From: Halobacteriovorax sp.
GTDB lineage: Bacteria > Bdellovibrionota > Bacteriovoracia > Bacteriovoracales > Bacteriovoracaceae
Length of the DNA stretch: 11,151 bases
Assembly (NCBI GenBank): GCA_002686115.1
Contig: NZAF01000152.1
Coordinates: forward strand, 1 to 11,151
Direction: 5' to 3'
Under the pieces are notes generated by a model, which was not told the DNA's origin, ran no database searches, and worked only from the letters and a program-made list of their open reading frames with translations. Numbering within the stretch: the first letter of the stretch is position 1; each line of letters begins with the position of its first letter. This document shows, piece by piece, positions 1-7,011 of the stretch. Position numbers and translations under genes: made by a program.

Positions 1-1
1 A

Positions 2-586
2 AATGATGGAGATCTCTTATTAATCGATGCAGGTTCACATCTTAATCACTACGCAACAGATATTACGAGAACGTTCCCCGTTAATGGAAAGTATACTGGC
101 ATTCAAAAAGAAGTTTATAGTATTGTTCTTGAGGCACAAAAGTCTGCAATCTCTCATGTATTTGAAGGAAGAACACAGAACCAACTTCACCAAGCAACGA
201 GTAAGGTCCTCGCCCAGGGCCTAATTGACTTAAAAGTGCTATCAGGATCAGTAGAAGAAATTCTAGAAAATAATCTTCACAGAAAGTATTTTCCACACGG
301 TACAGGTCACTGGCTAGGTTTAGACGTTCATGACCAATGTCCATACTTTGAATCTGAAAATGAATATGTAAGATTTGAAAAAGGAATGGTTTTTACAATA
401 GAGCCAGGACTCTACTTTCCTAAAGAAGATGAGAGTATCAGAGAAGACCTAAAAGGAATCGGCATAAGGATTGAAGATAATATTCTTGTTACAGAAAAAG
501 GACATGAAAATCTATCCGCTATGATCCCAAAGGAAATAAAGGAAGTTGAAGATGCATGTCAGGAAGATATTAGTAAGTTTTATTAG
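2..586 (+). CDS. pepP: Xaa-Pro aminopeptidase, peptidase family M24B (5' part outside the window)
   Basis: Only the C-terminal catalytic part is present, in an open frame that runs in from the left edge. Aminopeptidase P enzymes are dinuclear-metal hydrolases that remove the N-terminal residue from peptides with proline in second position. The metal ligands of the family can be read in order: Asp in LLLIDAG (codon at 26-28), Asp in ATDITRTFPVNGKYT (codon at 59-61), His in HGTGHWLGLDVHD, Glu in TIEPGLYF and Glu in GIRIEDNILVT. The HGxxHWLGLDVHD string also holds the other two conserved histidines, and the spacing matches E. coli PepP closely. Nothing looks missing in the visible part, so the enzyme is probably active and cytoplasmic. 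The last 35 nt overlap the start of the next gene, which suggests coupled translation. PepQ-type prolidases are related, but the HWLGLDVHD and TRTFPVNGK strings fit PepP better. Confidence 0.93.
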   Translation, partial: NDGDLLLIDAGSHLNHYATDITRTFPVNGKYTGIQKEVYSIVLEAQKSAISHVFEGRTQNQLHQATSKVLAQGLIDLKVLSGSVEEILENNLHRKYFPHGTGHWLGLDVHDQCPYFESENEYVRFEKGMVFTIEPGLYFPKEDESIREDLKGIGIRIEDNILVTEKGHENLSAMIPKEIKEVEDACQEDISKFY

Positions 587-1028
587 TTTATTATTTTTAA
601 GCAATGTCATTGCACAAAATAAGGTCACTCCAATTGAAATGCTTGGGGGTCTAACTCTTATTGAACATAAGACATGTAATATTTATTACGAAAAGGTAAG
701 CCCTAAGTATTTGAGCTCAGATCTTAAAAAAATGCTTAATGAAAAAGGCTATCAATTAAGCCAATATAAAAAAGGCGACAGATTGGAGCCTGGAGATTTT
801 AGAATTGTGACAAAGCATAGACTAGAGGGCTCTGGTTATAAGAAATGCTTTTTTGAAATGGCAATTTATCGATTGATTTCTAAATACCCCAACGAGAAAG
901 ATCATCTTGTTATGAGAAAATCGAGTACAAGAAAATTTCCAAGACAAACATTTGAAGGCAAAGAGCGATGCAAGCTCGCGCTAAAAGATATGACCTATAG
1001 TATAAACCCATGTAACAAAATTGACTAA
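552..1028 (+). CDS. Small exported protein with four cysteines, unknown function
   Basis: I do not recognise this 158-residue protein. I chose the ATG at 552 because AAAGGAAG at 538-545 lies 6 nt upstream. The in-frame TTG at 546 directly abuts that ribosome site and is unlikely. The N-terminus MHVRKILVSFISLLFLSNVIA followed by Q is a classic signal peptide (basic start, hydrophobic core, small residues before cleavage), so the mature protein of about 137 residues should be periplasmic or secreted. The mature part is basic and holds exactly four cysteines, in the contexts KTCNIY, KKCFFE, ERCKLA and NPCNK, which would allow two disulfide bonds. There is no membrane segment after the signal and no lipobox. 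The gene starts inside pepP and ends 13 nt before the next start, so it is probably co-transcribed with both neighbours. It is a genuine gene rather than a shadow of pepP, since most of it lies beyond the pepP stop. Confidence 0.8.
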   Translation: MHVRKILVSFISLLFLSNVIAQNKVTPIEMLGGLTLIEHKTCNIYYEKVSPKYLSSDLKKMLNEKGYQLSQYKKGDRLEPGDFRIVTKHRLEGSGYKKCFFEMAIYRLISKYPNEKDHLVMRKSSTRKFPRQTFEGKERCKLALKDMTYSINPCNKID

Positions 1029-1041
1029 CAAGAGATTTAAG

Positions 1042-2211
1042 ATGAGAAATATCTTTTTTGCACTATGTATCTTATTTATGGGTTGCTCGCATTTAAAAAA
1101 TGAAGAACCTGGACTAAAAGTTGTTCACTGGAATATAAAAGAACTTTCTTCAAAAAAGCTAAATAGCCCAGAAAAAATGAAGCCTATATTAAACGTTCTA
1201 GAAAATTTAGAATTTAATGTTCTATCTGTTAATGAGATTCAATTCGATCTGCCAGGTGTCCCAAGCCATAAATATCAGTCTTTTGGTAAAAATGCCGAAA
1301 AGCTTGGTAAGCTTTTAAAAAAAGACACTGATTCAATGGCCATAAGTTTTAATCAAGCAAACACCGGCAAGAGAGCAAGAAAATACAAAGGTCATTATTT
1401 TACACAAAACACGTCAAAAGCAAGAAAACATGCCGACCCACAGAATTATGGAATATTCCCGGGACAATATTCAACAGCACTACTTAGCTATTTTCCAATC
1501 AAAGAAGAAATAACAATCAAAGACCTTAAATGGAGTGAGTTTAATAAAGATATAAAACTTTCAAAGTTTAAAGATATACTTGGAAAAGAAGTAAATAAGG
1601 ATATTGAGCTATTTGATAAAAGTTTTACCGATAGTATTATTGAATATGAAAATAAAGAAATTCATATCATTACTCTTCATGCAGTACCCGCATATCATTT
1701 TGGAAATAAAAAAACTCCAAACTATGAAAGGAATAGAGATCAATTAAGATTTCTTGAATGGTACCTCACGGGTGGAAGTGATATCAAGGTCAATATTCCA
1801 CAAAAGTATAAAATAAAGCATCTTAATGAAAATGATCGATATATTATTATGGGAGACTTTAATACGTCTATTTATGCTGATAATCCTGGAAGCAAAGTCT
1901 TAAAAAGAATTTTTAAAACAAGTAATTTATGGATTAATAAGCCAGGGCATACTCATGAGAATCAAACTTTTGACGACAAGAATAACCCTATTCTATTGGA
2001 CTATATCGCATTTAAAGGATTAAAACTTGTAAGCTCTGGAATCTATCGTCCTAAAATTAACGAAGGTGCCTGTATGGAATTTAGCGAGCTTCCAAAAGCA
2101 GTCAGGCCAAGAAGTAAATTTACAAAAAGAGACTGTTATAACGAAGATCTAGTCTACTTAAAAGAAGCTAGTGATCATTTTCCCATATGGGCAAAATTTA
2201 AATTAGATTAA
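1042..2211 (+). CDS. Lipoprotein of the endonuclease/exonuclease/phosphatase (EEP) superfamily
   Basis: This 389-residue protein has the metal-dependent EEP fold used by DNase I-like nucleases and by phospho- and sphingomyelin-esterases. Visible motifs are VVHWNIKE (Asn31), the metal-binding Glu65 in SVNEIQ, FPGQYSTALLS (about 139-149), a catalytic-type His213 in TLHAVPA, GDFN at 271-274, DYIAF from 320 and the terminal SDH at 377-379. The full catalytic set looks present. The segment from ANTG to FPGQY resembles a subgroup of secreted EEP proteins. I prefer the ATG at 1042 over the TTG at 1021, which lies inside the previous gene, because 1042 gives a clean short signal sequence ending LFMGC. 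That is a plausible lipobox with Cys15 as lipidated residue, although Phe at -3 is not ideal. It would then be anchored on an outer or inner membrane face. The substrate (nucleic acid, phospholipid or other phosphoester) cannot be told from sequence. Its stop codon directly abuts the convergent gene. Confidence 0.86.
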   Translation: MRNIFFALCILFMGCSHLKNEEPGLKVVHWNIKELSSKKLNSPEKMKPILNVLENLEFNVLSVNEIQFDLPGVPSHKYQSFGKNAEKLGKLLKKDTDSMAISFNQANTGKRARKYKGHYFTQNTSKARKHADPQNYGIFPGQYSTALLSYFPIKEEITIKDLKWSEFNKDIKLSKFKDILGKEVNKDIELFDKSFTDSIIEYENKEIHIITLHAVPAYHFGNKKTPNYERNRDQLRFLEWYLTGGSDIKVNIPQKYKIKHLNENDRYIIMGDFNTSIYADNPGSKVLKRIFKTSNLWINKPGHTHENQTFDDKNNPILLDYIAFKGLKLVSSGIYRPKINEGACMEFSELPKAVRPRSKFTKRDCYNEDLVYLKEASDHFPIWAKFKLD

Positions 2212-3177
2212 TTAGAACTTTCTATTAATGATAAATTCCATAATATAGAAGAGCGGAGTAGCTCTTTCAAGCGCAAGCTCTTCACCCAGTTTACTCTCTT
2301 TACATACCGCCTTAAGTGAAGCTTGAGCATCAACCATATACAAGTATGCTCTCTCTTTCACATTAGAGATGGCCTGCTCAAGATGATCATCTGACCATAA
2401 ATCAATAAGGTCGGCCCCATTCTTATACTCTGAAAACTTATTAGGATTTAACTCAAGCCATTCTAGAACAACTGAGTTCACAATATTATTTTTTATATCG
2501 AGTAATTTGTCTTTTTTAGAATCATTTGAAAAATCTAGCGTATCGTCCATCAACTGAAAAGCAAGACCAATATTCTTACCTACATTATATGCATCCACAC
2601 ATGTATTTTCACTAAGGTTTTCCAAGTGAGCAGAAACCCATGTGCAAAAGCTCATCACAGTTGCTGTTTTTAAAAATGCAATTCGCTCAATAATCTCTTT
2701 AGAGTAATTCCTATGTTCAATTGCATCACTTTGAACCCATTCACCAACTGCAAGATCAGTAATAACTGATGACATCTTTTGAACTATTTTAAGATCACCT
2801 TGATGTGCTAATTGAAAAATAACATTAGCTAGAAGGTAATCCCCCGCCAAGACGGCTCTTTTATTAGAAGAAACAATATTAATAGAGGGCTCACCTCTTC
2901 TTGTGGTTGCATTATCAACAACATCATCATGGGCGAGACTTGCTGCATGAACCATCTCAATTGATTTTGCGAAGGGATCTAGAGAGTCTAATTTGTCTGT
3001 TAGTACTCGTCCCATAAGAAAAGTGATCATCGGTCTTAAGCGTTTTCCACCACTTAGTACTGTATTTGAGAGTAATTCCTCAATGGCCTCTTGGCAATTT
3101 TGACTTTCAACTTCAAGTGAAAGATCACCTATTCTTTCTAATATTTCCGGTGGGATACGCCCTAACAACTCTGTCAT
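2212..3177 (-). CDS. Long-chain polyprenyl diphosphate synthase (all-trans, IspB/HepT type)
   Basis: The 321-residue protein condenses isopentenyl diphosphate units onto an allylic primer. Given the men operon next door, its likely product is the menaquinone side chain. Visible motifs are GGKRLRP (43-49), the first aspartate-rich motif DDVVD (84-88) followed by RRG (93-95), GEWVQ, KTA (170-172) and the second aspartate-rich motif DDTLD (201-205) after FQLM. The residue five before the first Asp is Ala79, with Ser80 next, a pattern of long-chain enzymes rather than of FPP or GGPP synthases. Chain length beyond that cannot be read. The usual stretch after the second motif (GKxxGxDLxxGKxTLP) is strongly altered to DKLLDIKNNIVNSVV, with the second Lys and the TLP gone. 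The start is ATG at 3175-3177 with AAGAGA upstream in a 127-nt divergent region. A cytoplasmic or membrane-peripheral dimer is expected from the family. Confidence 0.92.
   Translation of the reverse strand: MTELLGRIPPEILERIGDLSLEVESQNCQEAIEELLSNTVLSGGKRLRPMITFLMGRVLTDKLDSLDPFAKSIEMVHAASLAHDDVVDNATTRRGEPSINIVSSNKRAVLAGDYLLANVIFQLAHQGDLKIVQKMSSVITDLAVGEWVQSDAIEHRNYSKEIIERIAFLKTATVMSFCTWVSAHLENLSENTCVDAYNVGKNIGLAFQLMDDTLDFSNDSKKDKLLDIKNNIVNSVVLEWLELNPNKFSEYKNGADLIDLWSDDHLEQAISNVKERAYLYMVDAQASLKAVCKESKLGEELALERATPLFYIMEFIINRKF
2249..2266. terminator. Weak candidate hairpin near the convergent gene junction
   Basis: AAGAGC and GCTCTT form a 6-bp stem with a 6-nt loop, about 40 nt past the stop of the plus-strand lipoprotein gene and inside the 3' end of the minus-strand polyprenyl synthase gene. 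Only TTTC follows, so the U-tract is poor. It could end plus-strand transcription, but it is also simply coding sequence for residues near the C-terminus. This is inference only. Confidence 0.22.
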
Positions 3178-3304
3178 TTTATTTTCTCTTATTTAGACAA
3201 ATAATTATCAAACCACTTGTCTTAAGTAAAACAATTATTTTCCATTATCAAAGCATTTATAATTTGATAAGTAGTTAGGCAAATAATAGAAAAGATAGGA
3301 CGCC
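3178..3304. promoter_or_regulatory. Divergent promoter region between the polyprenyl synthase and the men operon
   Basis: This 127-nt AT-rich gap holds no ORF and must carry promoters in both directions. For the plus strand a perfect TATAAT lies at 3258-3263, with only a poor -35 (TTATTT at 3235-3240, 17 nt away), which suggests dependence on an activator or a weak promoter. For the minus strand GATAAT (complement of 3204-3209) is the best -10-like match, with TTGTTT about 19 nt upstream on that strand. AGGA at 3297-3300 is the ribosome site for ubiE. Both promoter calls are by eye. Confidence 0.55.
3205..3270. repeat. Three copies of TTATCAAA in the divergent promoter region (two direct, one inverted)
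   Basis: TTATCAAA occurs at 3205-3212 and 3245-3252, exactly 40 nt apart; the match extends to nine bases with the preceding A. Its reverse complement TTTGATAA is at 3263-3270. The second and third copies form a perfect 8-bp inverted repeat with a 10-nt spacer whose right arm starts on the last T of the TATAAT at 3258-3263. This is a plausible operator, but the sequence is AT-rich and TTTGATAAT also resembles a -10 element. Confidence 0.4.
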
Positions 3305-4030
3305 ATGAGTAAAAATGAATTACATGCTAGAAAAGACGAATCATACAAGATTTTTGATAAAATTGCTGGCACCTATGACTTTCTGAATCATCTTTTATCA
3401 TTTGGTATCGATATATACTGGAGAAAGGTTGTTATTAACAATCTTCCAAAAAGAAATGATCTAGAGATTCTAGATCTTGCTTGCGGAACAGGTGACTTAA
3501 CTATTGCATTAGCAAAAGAAAAAAATGTTAAGTCCGTTCTGGGAATCGATCTATCTCAAGGAATGATTGACATTGGAAAAACTAAGATTACTCGTAAAAA
3601 GCTTTCAGATAAGTCTTCAATGGAGATTGGAGATGGAGTTAATATACCAAAAGAAGACAATAGCTTTGATGTGACAACTGTATCCTTTGGAATTAGAAAC
3701 TTTCCTGACACTCAAAAATCACTTCACAATATGTATAGAGTGATAAGAACAGGAGGAAGAAGCATGGTTCTAGAGTTTTCAATTCCTAAGAACATTTTTT
3801 TTCGCGGTATATATTTTTTCTACTTTAGATATTTATTACCGTTCGTAGGAAATCTTGTTTCTAAACACAAAGATGCTTATAGCTATTTAAATGAGACTGT
3901 CGAAGATTATCCATATGGTGAAAATTTTGCTCAAATGATGAAGAACGCCGGTTTTAAAAACGTTCATTTCAAAGAATTAACCTTTGGTATAGCTACACTA
4001 TATATTGGCGACAAGTTGGAAAATAATTAA
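3305..4030 (+). CDS. ubiE: Demethylmenaquinone methyltransferase (UbiE/MenG family)
   Basis: This 241-residue protein is the SAM-dependent C-methyltransferase that converts demethylmenaquinone to menaquinone, the last step of the pathway. SAM-binding motif I is LDLACGTGDL (56-65), followed by GIDLSQGM (80-87) carrying the acidic ribose-binding residue. The UbiE signatures are also clear: the N-terminal FDKIAGTYDFLNHLLSFGID, FDVTTVSFGIRNFPD (121-135), GGRSMVLEFSIP (about 150-161), AYSYLNETVEDYP, and GIATLYIGDK at the end. Length and motif order are normal for the family. The start is ATG at 3305 with AGGA 4 nt upstream. It is the first gene of the men operon and is 16 nt from menF. Because only menaquinone genes surround it, I read it as MenG-type, although the family as a whole also methylates ubiquinone precursors. 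It acts at the inner face of the cytoplasmic membrane, where the lipid substrate resides. Confidence 0.95.
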   Translation: MSKNELHARKDESYKIFDKIAGTYDFLNHLLSFGIDIYWRKVVINNLPKRNDLEILDLACGTGDLTIALAKEKNVKSVLGIDLSQGMIDIGKTKITRKKLSDKSSMEIGDGVNIPKEDNSFDVTTVSFGIRNFPDTQKSLHNMYRVIRTGGRSMVLEFSIPKNIFFRGIYFFYFRYLLPFVGNLVSKHKDAYSYLNETVEDYPYGENFAQMMKNAGFKNVHFKELTFGIATLYIGDKLENN

Positions 4031-4046
4031 TTAGCTTGGTGGTGTC

Positions 4047-5276
4047 ATGAGCAGTGAAAAGATCACCATTTCAGATGAGTCTAATGCAGAAATAATTTGT
4101 AACGAATTGGCAAATAAACTCTTCTCCCCTATTGAATACCTGAATAAATATACATCAGATCATATATTTTATTTTAAAAATAAAGCACAGGATTTCGAGA
4201 TCTGTGCATTTGGAAAAAAAGAAACTGGTCTAAGTCTAGATAAACTAAAATCTTTAAGCTTAACACAAGAAAACTTATATCTTATCTCTCTTTCACCTTT
4301 TTATTCTCATTTAACTAACGAAAAAATACAAAGGAATGAGTGGGACAATTTAAACATCCAATCATATCTACCAAAACTTGTGATTGTAAGAATCAAAAAT
4401 CAAACTAAAGTTTATAGCTATGAAGATTCAGATATCAACATTCTTAAAGAGAGAAAAATTAATAAATTTAGCTTAGACACTTCTTCTGAAACTGAAATTC
4501 CAAACTATAAACAATGGGAAAGTGGAATTATAAATTCAATAGAGTCTATGAGGCAAAAAAGCATTGATAAAATTGTGCTCTCTAGAAAAATAAAAATCCA
4601 GAATAAAATATATATAGATTCACAAGAGTACTTCTTAAATAAATCTAGAGAGGTAGAAAACTCTTATCATATATACTTAAAACAGAACAATCAACACTTC
4701 CTATGTTTTAGTCCAGAAACACTCCTTAGATCAAATAAAGATGAACTAATGATTGATTGCATTGCAGGAACTATTAAGAAATCAAAAGAAGAGGACAAAG
4801 AGAAAGAGCATGAGTCTTTTTTATCAGACAAAAAAGAAATAAATGAGCATCGCTTTGTCTGCAAGAGTGTTGAGGAAGTCTTGAAAAATTTAGGGATGGA
4901 CTATAAATACGAATTCAAAGAAGAAATACTAAGCTTAAAATATGTTGAACACATTCATTCTTTAATTACCTCTAAAAGTGACAAGACTAAAATTTTAAGT
5001 CTTATAGAAAGTCTACACCCTACTCCAGCAGTTGGAGGAAGACCTAAAGATGAAGCACTAAAACTAATTTTTGAAATTGAGGGACAAAAAAGAGGTCTTT
5101 ACGCGGCTCCAATTGGTATTTTAAGCAAAAATCTAACAGAAATTGCGGTTGGTATTAGATCAGCTTTAATACATGACAAAGAAATGTATCTATACGGTGG
5201 ATGTGGTATTGTAAAAGAGTCTATTCCAGAAAAAGAATGGTATGAAACGCAAGAAAAAATGAAGAATTTTATATGA
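4047..5276 (+). CDS. menF: Isochorismate synthase MenF (chorismate-binding family)
   Basis: The 409-residue protein converts chorismate to isochorismate, the committed entry to classical menaquinone synthesis. The N-terminal 150 residues are poorly conserved, as is usual. The chorismate-binding domain is clear: KIVLSRK with Lys175 as the probable general base, FSPETLL with Glu224 as the probable general acid, the IAGT loop (239-242), EH at 267-268 and the HPTPAVGG string from 324. These are followed by KRGLYAAPIG (from about 348) and GCGIVKES (from about 385) with EWYET. The Lys and Glu correspond to Lys190 and Glu240 of E. coli MenF. Related enzymes (EntC, TrpE, PabB, salicylate synthase) share the fold, but the adjacent menD settles the assignment. 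The start ATG at 4047 has only a GGTGGT stretch upstream. The stop overlaps the menD start as ATGA. Confidence 0.94.
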   Translation: MSSEKITISDESNAEIICNELANKLFSPIEYLNKYTSDHIFYFKNKAQDFEICAFGKKETGLSLDKLKSLSLTQENLYLISLSPFYSHLTNEKIQRNEWDNLNIQSYLPKLVIVRIKNQTKVYSYEDSDINILKERKINKFSLDTSSETEIPNYKQWESGIINSIESMRQKSIDKIVLSRKIKIQNKIYIDSQEYFLNKSREVENSYHIYLKQNNQHFLCFSPETLLRSNKDELMIDCIAGTIKKSKEEDKEKEHESFLSDKKEINEHRFVCKSVEEVLKNLGMDYKYEFKEEILSLKYVEHIHSLITSKSDKTKILSLIESLHPTPAVGGRPKDEALKLIFEIEGQKRGLYAAPIGILSKNLTEIAVGIRSALIHDKEMYLYGGCGIVKESIPEKEWYETQEKMKNFI

Positions 5277-6997
5277 ATGAGAATTATTTAAATGAAAATA
5301 TTAATCAAGTATGGTGTTCGATAATAATCGACCAACTATGTCATAACAATATCGATAATTTCTACCTCGCACCAGGTATGAGAAATGCACCTCTTCTTAG
5401 AGCAGCATCAAATCATTCAAAATCAAAATTTGAAAGTTTTCTTGATGAAAGGGCCCTTGCCTATCGAGCACTAGGTTTTAGTAAGAATGGCAAAATACCT
5501 GCACTCATATGTACCTCAGGTACTGCTTTGGCCAATTTTCTACCTGCAGTTATTGAGTCTTATAGATCAAATCAGCCAATAGTTGTGATAAGTGCAGACA
5601 GACCAATAGATCTTGTAAAAACAGACGCAAATCAAACTATTGATCAAACAAGTGTCATTAAAAACTTTGTTTGCGACTCATTAAATCTAGACTCTCCTTG
5701 TGAATCATTAACCCCTAAAAGACTTAGAACACTTATACAAAATATTATAAATAAGGCCATCCGATATAAAAGACCTATACATATAAATGTCCCATTAAGA
5801 GAGCCTTTAAATATTGAAAAAGTGAATATTAGTAAAGATTATGATCAGTTGGCCCTAGAATCATTTGAAAGACTTAATACTCCAACAAATATAAGCTACA
5901 TTTCAAAATATAATCATAATGAAGCTATAGAGAAAATTATTAATTCTGCAAGATCACCACTATTAGTCGTTGGTAAAATAGAACAAGATATTGAAATAAG
6001 AGACCTAACAAACCTCTTATCAAAAATTGATATTCCCAAATACATTGATGTAACTAGCAAGGTAAAATATTCATTTCCATTATTTAAAAAGATGAATCCA
6101 AGTTTTGATCATCCTGAAGTCTATAAGGCCTATAATAACAAGAAGCCTGATCTCATCATCCATATAGGTGGAAGAGTCGTCTCAAAAAACTACTATAAAT
6201 TTCAAGATGAAAACCCACATATAAGAGTTCTTCATGTCACACATTTTGATAATGATCATGATCCTGGTTTTTCTAATAACACAAAAATTATATGTTCGAT
6301 AAAGTCTTTTCTTGAGTACCTTTCATCACTAGAGTTATCTGCAGACTCTCCAATTGATTGGAATGATTTTATCAATAGCAAAAGAAGAGTCATTGAAGAA
6401 TCTGAACTCTCTTTTCCATTTATTTCAAAAAGAGTCATTGAAAACTCGCTTAAAGGATCACATATCCTAATTGGAAATTCTACAGCGATTAGAAGTTTTG
6501 ATAATTATATTGATCCTGTCAAAGAATATGAGTATAAGATTTTTTCAAATAGAGGTGTTAGTGGCATAGAAGGCTTTCAAGCGACACTACTAGGTATCTA
6601 TGACGCTAATAAAGACACAAATAAACCATTTACCCTCATAGCAGGTGACGTTACTTTCATGCATGATTTAAACTCTCTATACATGCTGAATACTCTTAAA
6701 AAGGTAAATATTAATATCATCGTTATTAATGACAATGGTGGTGGAATTTTTAAATTACTACCTATCGTTAATGATAAAGACTATATTGATTGTTTGACTA
6801 CTCCACACAACAATAGCTTTGAAAAACTAATCGCAGCATTCTCAAATATATACTACACTCAAGCTTCTACTAAAGATGACTTCATTAATGCATATACGAC
6901 AGAACAAAACAAAGAACATGTCAGTTTTATTGAAGTCTGTATCAAAGAGAAAACAAATCTTGATGTTTTTCAACAATTAAAAACTTTAAAGCTATAG
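5273..6997 (+). CDS. menD: SEPHCHC synthase MenD (thiamine diphosphate-dependent)
   Basis: At 574 residues this has normal MenD length. It joins isochorismate to the succinyl semialdehyde unit made by decarboxylating 2-oxoglutarate. The N-terminal ThDP domain shows FYLAPGMRNAPLLRAA (30-45), LDERALAYRALGF with Glu59 as the cofactor-activating glutamate, CTSGTALANFLPAVIES, ISADRP (106-111) and ANQTIDQ (119-125). The C-terminal domain holds the ThDP/magnesium motif GDVTFMHDLN (458-467) through NDNGGGIF (486-493). All key family blocks are present, so it should be active. One small oddity is that the usual GSRS near the N-terminus reads GMRN: the Arg is kept and the first Ser is replaced by Met. 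The start is ATG at 5273, inside the menF stop, a 4-nt ATGA overlap that implies translational coupling. menA follows after 14 nt. It is expected in the cytoplasm as a homodimer or tetramer. Confidence 0.96.
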   Translation: MNENYLNENINQVWCSIIIDQLCHNNIDNFYLAPGMRNAPLLRAASNHSKSKFESFLDERALAYRALGFSKNGKIPALICTSGTALANFLPAVIESYRSNQPIVVISADRPIDLVKTDANQTIDQTSVIKNFVCDSLNLDSPCESLTPKRLRTLIQNIINKAIRYKRPIHINVPLREPLNIEKVNISKDYDQLALESFERLNTPTNISYISKYNHNEAIEKIINSARSPLLVVGKIEQDIEIRDLTNLLSKIDIPKYIDVTSKVKYSFPLFKKMNPSFDHPEVYKAYNNKKPDLIIHIGGRVVSKNYYKFQDENPHIRVLHVTHFDNDHDPGFSNNTKIICSIKSFLEYLSSLELSADSPIDWNDFINSKRRVIEESELSFPFISKRVIENSLKGSHILIGNSTAIRSFDNYIDPVKEYEYKIFSNRGVSGIEGFQATLLGIYDANKDTNKPFTLIAGDVTFMHDLNSLYMLNTLKKVNINIIVINDNGGGIFKLLPIVNDKDYIDCLTTPHNNSFEKLIAAFSNIYYTQASTKDDFINAYTTEQNKEHVSFIEVCIKEKTNLDVFQQLKTLKL

Positions 6998-7011
6998 AGA
7001 CATAATTAAAA

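Noticed and set aside
81..344. Minus-strand open frame of 87 codons opposite pepP
   Set aside because: It lies entirely antisense to a clearly conserved metallopeptidase frame and shows no protein motif or ribosome site of note.
2178..2196. CCCATATGGG palindrome flanked by TTTT and AAAA as a possible terminator
   Set aside because: The stem is very short, no U-tract follows in either direction, and it encodes the conserved SDHFPIW end of the EEP protein.
3066..3278. Plus-strand 70-codon frame spanning the start of the polyprenyl synthase gene and the divergent promoter
   Set aside because: It is mostly antisense to conserved coding sequence, and its end crosses the promoter region. The hydrophobic look of the translation comes from AT-rich antisense codons.
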